A DNA stretch of 64,000 bases from Pyrinomonadaceae bacterium (lineage in GTDB: Bacteria > Acidobacteriota > Blastocatellia > Pyrinomonadales > Pyrinomonadaceae): contig JAJTWY010000009.1 in the NCBI GenBank assembly GCA_021463165.1, positions 62,001 through 126,000 on the forward strand, in the 5' to 3' direction. Each line of letters opens with the position of its first letter. Positions within the stretch are counted from its first letter, which is position 1. The notes beneath the pieces were generated by a model. It saw only the letters and a list, made by a program, of their open reading frames with translations. It searched no databases and had not been told where the DNA came from. The position numbers were made by a program, and so were the translations under genes. This document shows, piece after piece, positions 35,389 through 43,223 of the stretch.

Positions 35389-36279
35389 ATGAATCGTATT
35401 TTGCTGACCCTGGTTTTATTGGCAACGAGTGCCTTAGCCCAAGTGCCTCGCCAATTCAGCATAGAAGGTCACCGCGGAGCTCGTGGCCACGTTCCTGAGA
35501 ATACTATTCCTTCATTCAAGAAAGCCCTCGAACAAGGTGCCGATACGATCGAGTTGGATGTCGTTATAACCGGTGACCGCAAGGTCCTCGTTTCGCACGA
35601 ACCCTGGTTCAACTCACTAATATCGCTCGACAAGAATGGCAACCGGATCCCGGTCGAGAGGCAGCGTGAGCACAACATATACAAAATGACTTACGCCGAG
35701 ATCAAGCTCTTCGACGTAGGCAGCATCGGCAACAAGGATTTCCCGCTTCAGCAAAGGATGAAGATCTCGAAACCGCTCCTCAGTGAGGTCTTTTCGGAAA
35801 TATCGAGGTTTGTCAAAGACCGAAAGCTGCCCGTTCCGCGCTACAACATCGAGATCAAGACCGAGGGCGAAGCCGGAGACGGGCTATTTCACCCTCCTAT
35901 CAAGGAATTTGTCCGCCTGGTCTATGCCGAGATCAAGAAAGCCAGAATGCTCAGCCACGTTATCGTTCAATCATTCGACGTGCGCCCCTTGCAGGAGCTT
36001 CGGAAGACCGACCCCAAACTCCCCATCGCCCTGCTTGTCGGCAACAAGGACGGCGTCGAGAAGAGCCTGGCGAAACTCGGCTTCGATCCGGACACCTACA
36101 GCCCGCATTATTCGCTGATCGACCGTGCTATGATCGCCACGCTCCGTTCGCGCTCCATCAAGATCGTCCCCTGGACTGTCAACGAGATAGCCGATATGGA
36201 ACGAATGAAGGCGTTCGACCTGGACGGGATCATTACCGATTACCCCGACAGGGCCGTTAAGGTCTTCCGGCCCATTTAA
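35389..36279 (+). CDS. Secreted glycerophosphodiester phosphodiesterase
   Basis: This 296-residue GDPD-family enzyme carries a signal peptide (MNRILLTLVLLATSALA). It has catalytic EGHRGARGHVPENTIPSF with the essential His-Arg, DTIELDVVITGDRKVLVSHEPW with the metal-binding Glu-x-Asp and second His, and PRYNIEIKTEG. It hydrolyses glycerophosphodiesters to alcohol and glycerol-3-phosphate, here probably in the periplasm. It stands between the divergent DUF1572 gene and cmk, 147 bases before the latter. Confidence 0.92.
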   Translation: MNRILLTLVLLATSALAQVPRQFSIEGHRGARGHVPENTIPSFKKALEQGADTIELDVVITGDRKVLVSHEPWFNSLISLDKNGNRIPVERQREHNIYKMTYAEIKLFDVGSIGNKDFPLQQRMKISKPLLSEVFSEISRFVKDRKLPVPRYNIEIKTEGEAGDGLFHPPIKEFVRLVYAEIKKARMLSHVIVQSFDVRPLQELRKTDPKLPIALLVGNKDGVEKSLAKLGFDPDTYSPHYSLIDRAMIATLRSRSIKIVPWTVNEIADMERMKAFDLDGIITDYPDRAVKVFRPI

Positions 36280-36425
36280 TATCGCATCCGGGCTGCTCAT
36301 CCGGCTCTCGGCGTCGGTCTTTCGACCACCTTCGGCATCTCTGCGCTTGCAGCCGACAAATTTCCGCTGCACCACCTCGTTCGAGCCTTCGGGATTTGAA
36401 TACCCATCCTGTAAAATACTCCTCG

Positions 36426-37103
36426 ATGATCATCGCCATCGACGGCCCCAGCGGAGCGGGCAAATCCACGCTCGGCAAAATGCTCGCCAAGAGATTCGAT
36501 CTGCTTTATCTCGACACAGGTGCGATGTACCGCGCCGTTGCGCTTGCCGTAACCCGAGCCGGCGTGCCGTTCTGGGACGTCGATCGGATCGCCGAGATCG
36601 CCGAAACCGCGAGAATAGATCTCATCGGCGAGCCCGATGCCATGAAGGTGTTCCTCGATGACGATGACGTCTCTGCCGAGATCCGAACCCTCGACGCCGC
36701 ACAGGCTGCCTCTGTCGTTTCGACCATATCCGAAGTGCGGCGCATTATGGTCGAGCATCAACGCGCGATCGGCATGGCGGCACCAAACGGCTGCGTCCTC
36801 GAAGGCCGCGATATCGGAAGCGTTGTCTTCCCGAAGGCAGATATAAAATTCTTTCTCACCGCCGAACCTGAAGCCCGCGCCCATCGACGCTTCGCCGAGG
36901 ACCAAGCAAAAGGCCGTATTTCGACCTACGAACAAACCCTCGCTGAGATCAATGAACGGGACGAACGGGACGTCTCACGCGAGGATTCCCCGCTCACCAT
37001 CGCAGACGATGCCATGGTCTTAGATACTAGCGAGCTAAGCCTCAACGAAGTTTTCGAACAAATGGCCGCGAAGGTGCGTGCAAGACAAAGTGCGGCTGCC
37101 TAG
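36426..37103 (+). CDS. cmk: Cytidylate kinase
   Basis: Cmk phosphorylates CMP and dCMP. The 225-residue protein has IAIDGPSGAGKSTLGKMLA, YLDTGAMYRAVAL, VLEGRDIGSVVFPKAD and KFFLTAEPEARAHRRF. ATG at 36426 coincides with the family start; an in-frame codon ten residues upstream is rejected. A small putative membrane ORF overlaps its last 14 bases in another frame. Confidence 0.95.
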   Translation: MIIAIDGPSGAGKSTLGKMLAKRFDLLYLDTGAMYRAVALAVTRAGVPFWDVDRIAEIAETARIDLIGEPDAMKVFLDDDDVSAEIRTLDAAQAASVVSTISEVRRIMVEHQRAIGMAAPNGCVLEGRDIGSVVFPKADIKFFLTAEPEARAHRRFAEDQAKGRISTYEQTLAEINERDERDVSREDSPLTIADDAMVLDTSELSLNEVFEQMAAKVRARQSAAA

Positions 37104-37203
37104 ATATACACTCGAACGCGACGGTTACATCCTAGCCGCCATTCACGCCGTTCCGCTCATAGTGATGCTCCTGCTGGCGATCTGGCTGGCGTTTCGCGAC
37201 TAG
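37090..37203 (+). CDS. Small putative membrane protein overlapping the cmk end
   Basis: A GTG-initiated frame of 37 residues (MRLPRYTLERDGYILAAIHA...) has a basic N-terminus and one strong hydrophobic helix (PLIVMLLLAIWLAF) ending in RD. It overlaps the last 14 bases of cmk in another frame, so translation could be coupled. No clear ribosome site and no known family; the hydrophobic pattern is the main support. Confidence 0.35.
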   Translation: MRLPRYTLERDGYILAAIHAVPLIVMLLLAIWLAFRD

Positions 37204-37219
37204 CTCAAATCCCTTTTTT

Positions 37220-37280
37220 GTCCGCCTGTCCTCTTCCCGTCCGCCCGTTGTCCGCACCTTGTCCGCGATATGGAGCGGAC
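37220..37280 (+). repeat. Iteron-like GTCCGC repeats upstream of the RepA-like ATPase gene
   Basis: GTCCGC occurs at 37220, 37239, 37250 and 37261, with an inverted copy GCGGAC at 37275-37280. The last three direct copies are spaced exactly 11 bases apart, about one helical turn. TTGCAGG at 37291 and 37314 and TTGCAAG at 37373 form a second motif set. An A/T-rich tract follows at 37331-37357. The pattern resembles iterons with an unwinding region at plasmid origins, or a cooperative operator. Confidence 0.5.
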
Positions 37281-37355
37281 AGATAAATCCTTGCAGGTAC
37301 AGCGGTTACGCCGTTGCAGGTCGTAAAATGCACAAATTTTCAAAAAACTTTTTTC

Positions 37356-37396
37356 TTGACACGTCCATAGCGTTGCAAGTATGATACACTGTATCA
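37356..37396 (+). promoter_or_regulatory. Strong promoter with palindromic operator for the RepA-like ATPase
   Basis: TTGACA (37356-37361) and TATGAT (37380-37385) are spaced by 18 bases. A perfect palindrome TGATACA-C-TGTATCA (37382-37396) overlaps the -10 and the start point. A repressor bound here would shut the promoter. The gene starts 13 bases after the palindrome, so the mRNA leader is very short. Confidence 0.7.
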
Positions 37397-37409
37397 CTCT
37401 ACCTTAGCT

Positions 37410-38822
37410 ATGTCAAGAGGATCATCCGCGCAAACCAACGTCGGCCCGGCCCCACGGCGGGCGAATGACTTTGTTATCGACCCCAAACGCTTTTGCCCTC
37501 CTGAGCCTCTATTCGACGCATTTTGGCAAGAAGGAGAGTTAGCCCTAATGTTTGGGCCGCCCGCGAGCGGCAAGAGCATTTTTGCGGTGCAGCTCGGCGA
37601 CGCGCTTTCACGAGGGAATGGCCTGCTCGGTTTTCGTCACCCACGCGGTCGGCGACGTGTGCTCTATGTCGATCTCAAGCATACCGACGAACAGTTCCAA
37701 ATGCGCTGCACCCATGACGTATTTCCGCGACGGCACAGATTCCCACGTAACCTGTATCGCGACCGTCCGCCGGCGGACACAGACCTATACGAATGGCTGA
37801 GATCCTACGTTGCTGCGAACAAGGTGCGGACGGTCATCATCGACGATCTTTCGGCCGTCAGGAAAACGAACGACGGAACACGGGAAACGCTCAGGCTGAT
37901 GCGGCGTTTACGCGAGCTTCGCGATGAGCTAGGTGTCTCGATACTTGTTATCACAGATTCGGCGCCCCCAAAACGCGGAACCGTCGTCAGCGAGACTGAC
38001 CTGGGCCGCTCGCGTGTGCTGTGCTCGGTTGCGGACAGCGTATTTGCGATCGGCCGAGGGTTGAAACACGTTGGCGACCACTATTTTCTGCAGGTCCGTG
38101 CCCGAAACGCCCGCATCTTTTGGACCGTGAAGAACGCCCCGATGAGTTTCGTGTACAGAACGGACGCGGGACTGCTGGCATTCGAATTCGACGAGAGATT
38201 CTCCGGGTGTATCGACGAGAAAAAGCGGCGGCTGATATGCGAGATAGTCCGGCTGACCGAGGTCGAGCATAAAACATTTCGCGAGATCGCCGCCAAACTC
38301 GGCATCTCGAGATCCTGGGCCTGCACGCTTTATCAACGATGGACACCCGCGATGGATGAGGCTCTGTCAGAACCTCCTGTGTCAGCGGACGGTCAGTTCT
38401 GGTCGCCATCAGGCCCATCCGCGGCGCCGCTAACTCCTGAACCCCGGAGCGAACAGCCGTCCCAATACAGGGATGCGGATGATGACGATGAAGACTTCGA
38501 AGGCTACGATCCCGAACTCCGGCAAATTCTTATCGAAACGGCTGAACCGCACGAGACAGTCGCTGCTGCCACAAGAAACCCACCGTTCGACCCACGCCGC
38601 ATTCCGTTCGCCGCCGCCCTCACCCGCCGCTGGATCCGCGACCTCGAACGGGATCTCGACGGCTACGGCCGCGAGATCTTCATCGAATCCCGCCAATTCG
38701 ACGGCAAACCCGCGGTCTGGTACTCAAAACGCAACGCCTGCGGCGACTACACCCGACACCAACGCGACGCGACAGGAGTCAAACTAAAAAACATCGGCCC
38801 GTCGGGGCAGATCCCTCACTAG
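37410..38822 (+). CDS. RepA/RecA-like AAA ATPase with C-terminal helix-turn-helix
   Basis: This 470-residue protein has an ATPase core of the RecA/DnaB-like (AAA_25, RepA helicase) type. Walker A is LMFGPPASGKSIF at about residues 47-59, with VLYVDLK after it and Walker B TVIIDDLSAV at 141-150. ILVITDSAPPKRG is a sensor-like strand. A helix-turn-helix of the resolvase/sigma-70 r4 kind follows (TFREIAAKLGISRSWACTLYQRW, about 289-311), then an acidic low-complexity linker and a basic C-terminal module. RepA-type ATPases unwind DNA at plasmid origins, and chromosomal relatives occur on integrated elements. The upstream iteron-like repeats and the palindromic operator fit a replication or partition role, or an autoregulated defence or mobile gene. 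It lies next to two tRNA genes. The true function is unknown. Confidence 0.75.
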   Translation: MSRGSSAQTNVGPAPRRANDFVIDPKRFCPPEPLFDAFWQEGELALMFGPPASGKSIFAVQLGDALSRGNGLLGFRHPRGRRRVLYVDLKHTDEQFQMRCTHDVFPRRHRFPRNLYRDRPPADTDLYEWLRSYVAANKVRTVIIDDLSAVRKTNDGTRETLRLMRRLRELRDELGVSILVITDSAPPKRGTVVSETDLGRSRVLCSVADSVFAIGRGLKHVGDHYFLQVRARNARIFWTVKNAPMSFVYRTDAGLLAFEFDERFSGCIDEKKRRLICEIVRLTEVEHKTFREIAAKLGISRSWACTLYQRWTPAMDEALSEPPVSADGQFWSPSGPSAAPLTPEPRSEQPSQYRDADDDDEDFEGYDPELRQILIETAEPHETVAAATRNPPFDPRRIPFAAALTRRWIRDLERDLDGYGREIFIESRQFDGKPAVWYSKRNACGDYTRHQRDATGVKLKNIGPSGQIPH

Positions 38823-38947
38823 AACTAGTGTCCACGGGATCTATAGTTCCACAGTCCCCGTCGGCATGCTGTTCGCCTTGTGCGGGTGTGATCGTTTGAC
38901 GCCCCGGGCTGCACGCCGGCGAACATTACTCGCCGTGGACAAACCGG

Positions 38948-38976
38948 TTGACTATCCGAGGGGCAATCTATAACAT
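38948..38976 (+). promoter_or_regulatory. Promoter of the tRNA-Arg/tRNA-His unit
   Basis: TTGACT (38948-38953) is followed after 15 bases by TATAAC, or after 17 bases by TAACAT. It lies about 20 bases before the tRNA-Arg gene. Promoter position and quality fit stable RNA transcription. Confidence 0.55.
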
Positions 38977-38995
38977 TCTATTTTGCTCTTTGCAT

Positions 38996-39069
38996 GCTCC
39001 CGTAGCTCAGCTGGATAGAGCAACAGCCTTCTAAGCTGTGGGTCGCAGGTTCGAGTCCTGCCGGGGGCG
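38996..39069 (+). tRNA. tRNA-Arg (anticodon TCT)
   Basis: The acceptor stem is GCTCCCG/CGGGGGC. The D arm is AGCTCAGCTGGATAGAGCA. The anticodon stem ACAGC/GCTGT has loop CTTCTAA, giving anticodon TCT (AGA/AGG). The T arm is GCAGGTTCGAGTCCTGC. CCA is not encoded. Confidence 0.97.
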
Positions 39070-39076
39070 AGATGCG

Positions 39077-39144
39077 GATTTTGGATTTTGGATTTAGATT
39101 TTGGATCACGCCCAAAATTCCTTGACAATCCAAAATCCAAAATC
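39077..39144. repeat. 18-bp perfect inverted repeat between tRNA-Arg and tRNA-His
   Basis: GATTTTGGATTTTGGATT (39077-39094) and its exact reverse complement (39127-39144) flank a 32-base spacer that holds another AGATTTTGGAT. Each arm is itself a short tandem of GGATTTT. It may be a processing or termination hairpin, or an interspersed repeat. Confidence 0.65.
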
Positions 39145-39166
39145 GACAATCAATAGATCGACATTT

Positions 39167-39243
39167 GGCGGCTATAGTTCAGCGGTTAGAGCGCCTGATT
39201 GTGGTTCAGGATGTCGAGGGTTCGAATCCCTCTAGCCGCCCCA
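39167..39243 (+). tRNA. tRNA-His (anticodon GTG), G-1 and CCA encoded
   Basis: The acceptor GCGGCTA/TAGCCGC is extended by an encoded G at -1 opposite C73, the hallmark of tRNA-His. The anticodon stem CCTGA/TCAGG has loop TTGTGGT, giving GTG. The T arm is GAGGGTTCGAATCCCTC. CCA lies at 39241-39243. Confidence 0.97.
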
Positions 39244-39410
39244 TCCGTTTCTTTCATTCGTCCAGATTCCAACCGATCGTTTACTTTCTGCGTCTAAGCC
39301 TTGGATCATAGGCTGCTGAGACTTTCATTCGGATGGGCGGTGTGCGCCGGGGCTTTGTTAGAATCTGGCGAAATGTTATATTCAGGGTTTATCGACCGAG
39401 GGTGTCATTG

Positions 39411-40379
39411 ATGAGAATTTTGCTACGATTTTCGGCCAGGTATTTTGCGGCCCTGATCACGGTATTTGCGATCGTCGCGACCGTGACCGCCCAGCTGAGC
39501 CTGAGAAAGGCCTTAGACGTTAACGGTGACGGACGCGCCGACTATACGATATTTCGCCAAACAACCAATATCTGGCATACCCTGCGGTCGGATAACATTC
39601 CCACGGGAGCCAATTTCGGCATCGCCGGAATAGATTTCATGACCCCCGGTGATTTCGACGGCGATGGGAAAGGGGATATTGCGGTCTTCCGGGAAGTCGA
39701 TGGCGATTGGTACTGGATGAACAGCTCGACAGGTTCATTTAGTTTTTTCCATTTCGGCGCACCCGGCGACGAACCCGTTGCACGAGATTATGACGGAGAC
39801 GGAAAGACCGACCTTGCAGTGGTGCGACGCACGAACGGCATCCTGATCTGGTTCATCTTTCAGAGCAGCGACGGGGCCTTTGTTCAAAAGGACTTCGGAG
39901 CTGCTACTGACTTCACGGCACCCGGCGATTATGACGGCGACGGCAAGTTCGACATCGCTGTCCAACGCCCCGGAGCAAATGCCGAGAGCCCGGCGGTCTT
40001 TCATATTATTTCCAGCCGGACCGGCACCGTGACCGCAACGCAATGGGGCAAAAGCCGCGACCTCGTCATTCCGGGCGACTACGACGGTGACGGCAAAACA
40101 GACATCGCGGTCCTTCGCGAAGGAGTGAAACCGAGCGACAATCTGGAGTGGCACATACTTCGGAGTTCAGCCGGCGCGTATGTTGAGACCTTTGGCATCA
40201 CCGGCATCGATTACAACGTGCAAAACGACTATGACGGCGACGGTAAAACGGACATCGCGGTCTATCGAAACGGAACACCCGGCCTTTTCTATGTTCTTCG
40301 AAGCACCAATGGTTCTGTTGACGCCATTAGTTGGGGCGTCGAGAACGATTTCCCTGTCGGGAGCTACGACACTCACTGA
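39411..40379 (+). CDS. Secreted FG-GAP/VCBS-repeat protein
   Basis: This 322-residue protein has a signal peptide (MRILLRFSARYFAALITVFA..., cleavage near VTAQ). At least six calcium-loop repeats of the type DxDGDGxxDIAVxR are present: DVNGDGRADYTIFR, DFDGDGKGDIAVFR, DYDGDGKTDLAVVR, DYDGDGKFDIAVQR and two more, about 45-50 residues apart. These form a beta-propeller that likely binds Ca2+ at the cell surface. No sorting tail is seen. The start at 39411 has GAGGG eight bases upstream. It is followed by a strong terminator. Confidence 0.88.
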   Translation: MRILLRFSARYFAALITVFAIVATVTAQLSLRKALDVNGDGRADYTIFRQTTNIWHTLRSDNIPTGANFGIAGIDFMTPGDFDGDGKGDIAVFREVDGDWYWMNSSTGSFSFFHFGAPGDEPVARDYDGDGKTDLAVVRRTNGILIWFIFQSSDGAFVQKDFGAATDFTAPGDYDGDGKFDIAVQRPGANAESPAVFHIISSRTGTVTATQWGKSRDLVIPGDYDGDGKTDIAVLREGVKPSDNLEWHILRSSAGAYVETFGITGIDYNVQNDYDGDGKTDIAVYRNGTPGLFYVLRSTNGSVDAISWGVENDFPVGSYDTH

Positions 40380-40400
40380 GCAAGACAGTCTATGACAGGA

Positions 40401-40439
40401 AATGGCTGGTGGCTTGAGACACCGGCCATTTTTGTTTTG
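40401..40439 (+). terminator. Intrinsic terminator after the FG-GAP gene
   Basis: AATGGCTGGTG and CACCGGCCATT form an 11-bp stem (one G-U pair) with an 8-base loop, followed by TTTGTTTT. It also shows that the rfaE1 gene must begin downstream, at 40461. Confidence 0.85.
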
Positions 40440-40460
40440 GGTTACAATATAGCCGCGAGT

Positions 40461-41465
40461 ATGGATCGAAACGGCAGCGAGATAAAAGACCTGTTCCCGG
40501 GCAAGAGGATCGTCATAATCGGCGACCTCGTCGCGGACCAATTCCTGCATGGGACCATTTCGCGGGTCTCGCGTGAAGCACCGGTTTTCATTCTTCGTCA
40601 CGATACGACCGTTACGGTCCCGGGAGCTGCGGCAAATACAGCTGCCAACCTCGCCTCGCTTGGTGCCACACCCTATCTGATCGGAGTTGTCGGAGACGAT
40701 CCCAACGGGCGAGGCCTCCTGGATGCCTTAACAAAACTAGGTGTCAGCGGTGAAGGCATATTGGTTGATGAGAAGTTTTCAACTACGACCAAGGTGCGTG
40801 TACTCGCCGGCCAGAACTACGCTGCACGTCAGCAAGTGATCCGTATCGACTACGAAGATCGATCGCCGTTGAAGACAGGTACGAAGGAGCTTCTCAGGCA
40901 GCGTCTCTCCGCTCTCGCTTCGGGCGCTGACGCCATCATTGTTTCAGACTATGATCGCGGAGCCGTTTTCGCCGAGATCTTTGCGGACGCAGTTGTCATC
41001 TCGCGAGAGCGCGGAATACCGTTGATCGTCGATTCGCGCTATCGCCTGGCGGAAATGGCAGGGGGCACTACAGCCACCCCAAATCGCGAGGAGGCCGAAC
41101 AGATCCTGGGCCCTGACTTTACCGACAACGACTGCTCAGCGTTGCTTTCACGACTGGGCTATGAGGCCCTTTTGGTTACAAATGGCAATCAGGGAATGCG
41201 GCTCTTCCAACGGGATGTCCCACCGCTGAACATTGAGGCGGTGGGTTCGCTCGAACCTGTCGATGTTACCGGCGCCGGAGATACTGTGATAGCCGCCTAC
41301 TGTCTTGGGCTTGCCGCCGGGCTTTCACACGCTGACGCGGCATGGATCGCAAATCATGCCGGTGGCCTTGTTGTTATGAAAAAAGGGACGGCCACGGTCT
41401 CGGCCGATGAGCTTTCTGAGTCCTTGCGCGGGCAAAAGGACCTTTCTGCCCGGTCTGTATCGTGA
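40461..41465 (+). CDS. rfaE1: D-glycero-beta-D-manno-heptose-7-phosphate kinase
   Basis: This 334-residue PfkB-family sugar kinase corresponds to the N-terminal half of HldE. It makes heptose-1,7-bisphosphate for ADP-heptose and lipopolysaccharide core synthesis. Features are RIVIIGDLVADQFLHGTISR, the glycine-rich GAAANTAANLASLGA, TATPNREEAEQILG and the active-site DVTGAGDTVIAAY. ATG at 40461 is used because an upstream frame runs through a terminator. The stop overlaps the rfaE2 start (TGATG). Confidence 0.92.
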   Translation: MDRNGSEIKDLFPGKRIVIIGDLVADQFLHGTISRVSREAPVFILRHDTTVTVPGAAANTAANLASLGATPYLIGVVGDDPNGRGLLDALTKLGVSGEGILVDEKFSTTTKVRVLAGQNYAARQQVIRIDYEDRSPLKTGTKELLRQRLSALASGADAIIVSDYDRGAVFAEIFADAVVISRERGIPLIVDSRYRLAEMAGGTTATPNREEAEQILGPDFTDNDCSALLSRLGYEALLVTNGNQGMRLFQRDVPPLNIEAVGSLEPVDVTGAGDTVIAAYCLGLAAGLSHADAAWIANHAGGLVVMKKGTATVSADELSESLRGQKDLSARSVS

Positions 41466-41941
41466 TGCCTGACGCTGGCGCCCCCATACTTCCACTACCC
41501 GAGATCGTCGAACGAACCAGGGCGGCGCGACTCGCCGGACAAACCATCGTGCTCGCGAACGGATGCTTTGACCTGCTTCACGTTGGCCATATTCGATACC
41601 TGAGCGGCGCGAAAGAGTTCGGCTTTCTGGTCGCTGCGATAAATTCCGACCGACAGGCCCGCCTGCTCAAGGGCGAGGGCCGGCCGTTCGTGCCCGAAGC
41701 GGAAAGGGCTGAGATGGTCGCCGCGTTGAGATGCGTCGATCTGGTTACGATATTCGACGAGCCAACGGTCGAGGGTGTTTTGCGGGCGATCAGACCGGAT
41801 ATCCATGCAAAGGGAACTGATTACACCGTTGATTCCGTTCCCGAGCGTGCCATTGTTCGCGAGTACGGCGGACGAGTGGCTATAGTCGGCGATCCGAAGG
41901 ATCATTCCAGCACTGAGATCATCGAGAAGATCAAAGCCTAG
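41465..41941 (+). CDS. rfaE2: D-glycero-beta-D-manno-heptose 1-phosphate adenylyltransferase
   Basis: This 158-residue nucleotidyltransferase corresponds to the C-terminal half of HldE and forms ADP-heptose precursor. It contains IVLANGCFDLLHVGHIRYL (the HxGH motif), AAINSDRQARLLKG and KGTDYT. ATG at 41465 overlaps the kinase stop by one base; a GTG one codon earlier is possible. The two HldE halves are separate genes here and are translationally coupled. Confidence 0.94.
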   Translation: MPDAGAPILPLPEIVERTRAARLAGQTIVLANGCFDLLHVGHIRYLSGAKEFGFLVAAINSDRQARLLKGEGRPFVPEAERAEMVAALRCVDLVTIFDEPTVEGVLRAIRPDIHAKGTDYTVDSVPERAIVREYGGRVAIVGDPKDHSSTEIIEKIKA

Positions 41942-41946
41942 AACGG

Positions 41947-42507
41947 ATGTGGGCAGCCAGGAATAAAGTTGACCTGATCGTCGAGGTATGGGAAAGGCTC
42001 GATTGTGAAAGCATCGGGCGAGCCGAGATAGAAGCCATCGAAATGGTCGTTGCTGAACAGTATGGCAAGGCCGCGGTTGATTCGCCGATGGTGATAGCAA
42101 GGCTGCTCGCCGACGAAGGCGCTCAACTCCGTCATTCAGAGATCATGGCATTGTACGTCGAGCGCGCGTCCGATCGGCCCCATGCCGCTCAGCTAAGAAA
42201 TCTTATCCGGATCGACGATCTTGATACGACGAGAAACAGTCTGCGCGAGATGACCAATCTCTTGAAAAGGTACAAGAGCGACGGCAACAAGGAAGGCATT
42301 GCACATCTAATGGATGCAGCCCGCAGCACACGAAAGGAGGCTCTTGCCCGGGCTGAGAGATCAAGTGCTAAAACCGATATGAATAGCGAGATCGCCGAAT
42401 GGCTTCGAGTGTGGCTTGAAACGCCTGAGATATTTTCGAGCTGGGTCGATGTTCGGGTCAATTCAGAGGATTTTAAGCGGAGGTTTGGTTCCGGGATCGA
42501 TAAATGA
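41947..42507 (+). CDS. Conserved hypothetical protein
   Basis: This 186-residue soluble, mostly helical, charged protein has no signal peptide or membrane segment. Segments such as VVAEQYGKAAVDSPMVIARLL and GIAHLMDAARSTRKEALARAE suggest helical bundles. No family was recognised. It lies five bases after rfaE2 and overlaps rsmE by four bases (ATGA), so it is almost surely expressed with them. Confidence 0.7.
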   Translation: MWAARNKVDLIVEVWERLDCESIGRAEIEAIEMVVAEQYGKAAVDSPMVIARLLADEGAQLRHSEIMALYVERASDRPHAAQLRNLIRIDDLDTTRNSLREMTNLLKRYKSDGNKEGIAHLMDAARSTRKEALARAERSSAKTDMNSEIAEWLRVWLETPEIFSSWVDVRVNSEDFKRRFGSGIDK

Positions 42508-43223
42508 GACGTTTTTTTGCCCCTTCAGAGATGATCGCAAACGGTCTCGTACAGATCGACGCCGCAGAGACGCGGCATCTGCGGGACGTTCTTAGGTTGC
42601 GTATCGGGGATGAGGTATCGGTATTTGACGGCCGGGGAAATGAATTCCTTTGCCGGGTCAGGGCGATCGATAAGAACCGATCGGATCTGGAGATCCTCGA
42701 AAGGTCTATCCCCGCCGCGCCGGAATCGCCATTGAAGATAACCCTTGCATCGACTGTTCTCAACGGTGAGAAATTCGACCTCATCGTTCAAAAAGCCGTG
42801 GAGCTCGGCGTTCATTGTCTTATTCCGATGCAAACAATGAGATGCGAGGTCAAGCTTAGAGACGCTCAGAAACGTGTGGAACGCTGGCGGCGGATCGCGA
42901 TGGAAGCCACGAAACAGTCCGGCCGGGCCGCGATCATGAAAGTTGCCGAACCGCGTTCATTCGAAGATGTTTTGGCATCGGCCGACCAGGCATCGGCAGT
43001 GCTGTTCTCCGAACGAGAAGGCAAGGACATGGGCGGGCTTAGGCCATCCGATGAGATAACCGCGTTCATCGGACCGAAAGGCGGTTGGGACGATGCGGAG
43101 TTAGAGGCCGCAAGATCAAAACGGCTTCCGATCGTAACGCTTGGCGGACGTATCCTGCGTGCGGAAACAGCGGCGATATCGCTTTGTGCGATACTGCAGC
43201 ACCGTTTTGGCGACCTGAATTAG
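42504..43223 (+). CDS. rsmE: 16S rRNA (uracil-1498-N3)-methyltransferase
   Basis: This 239-residue SPOUT methyltransferase methylates U1498 of 16S rRNA. It begins MRRFFAPSEM with the PUA-like part (ETRHLRDVLRLRIGDEV). The knot domain has KAVELGVHCLIPM, RWRRIAMEATKQSGRAA, AFIGPKGGWDDAELE and LGGRILRAETAAI. It overlaps the preceding gene by four bases. Its stop overlaps that of the convergent hypothetical gene. Confidence 0.95.
   Translation: MRRFFAPSEMIANGLVQIDAAETRHLRDVLRLRIGDEVSVFDGRGNEFLCRVRAIDKNRSDLEILERSIPAAPESPLKITLASTVLNGEKFDLIVQKAVELGVHCLIPMQTMRCEVKLRDAQKRVERWRRIAMEATKQSGRAAIMKVAEPRSFEDVLASADQASAVLFSEREGKDMGGLRPSDEITAFIGPKGGWDDAELEAARSKRLPIVTLGGRILRAETAAISLCAILQHRFGDLN

Noticed and set aside
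40392..40460. 23-codon N-terminal extension of rfaE1
   Set aside because: It translates the strong intrinsic terminator after the FG-GAP gene.
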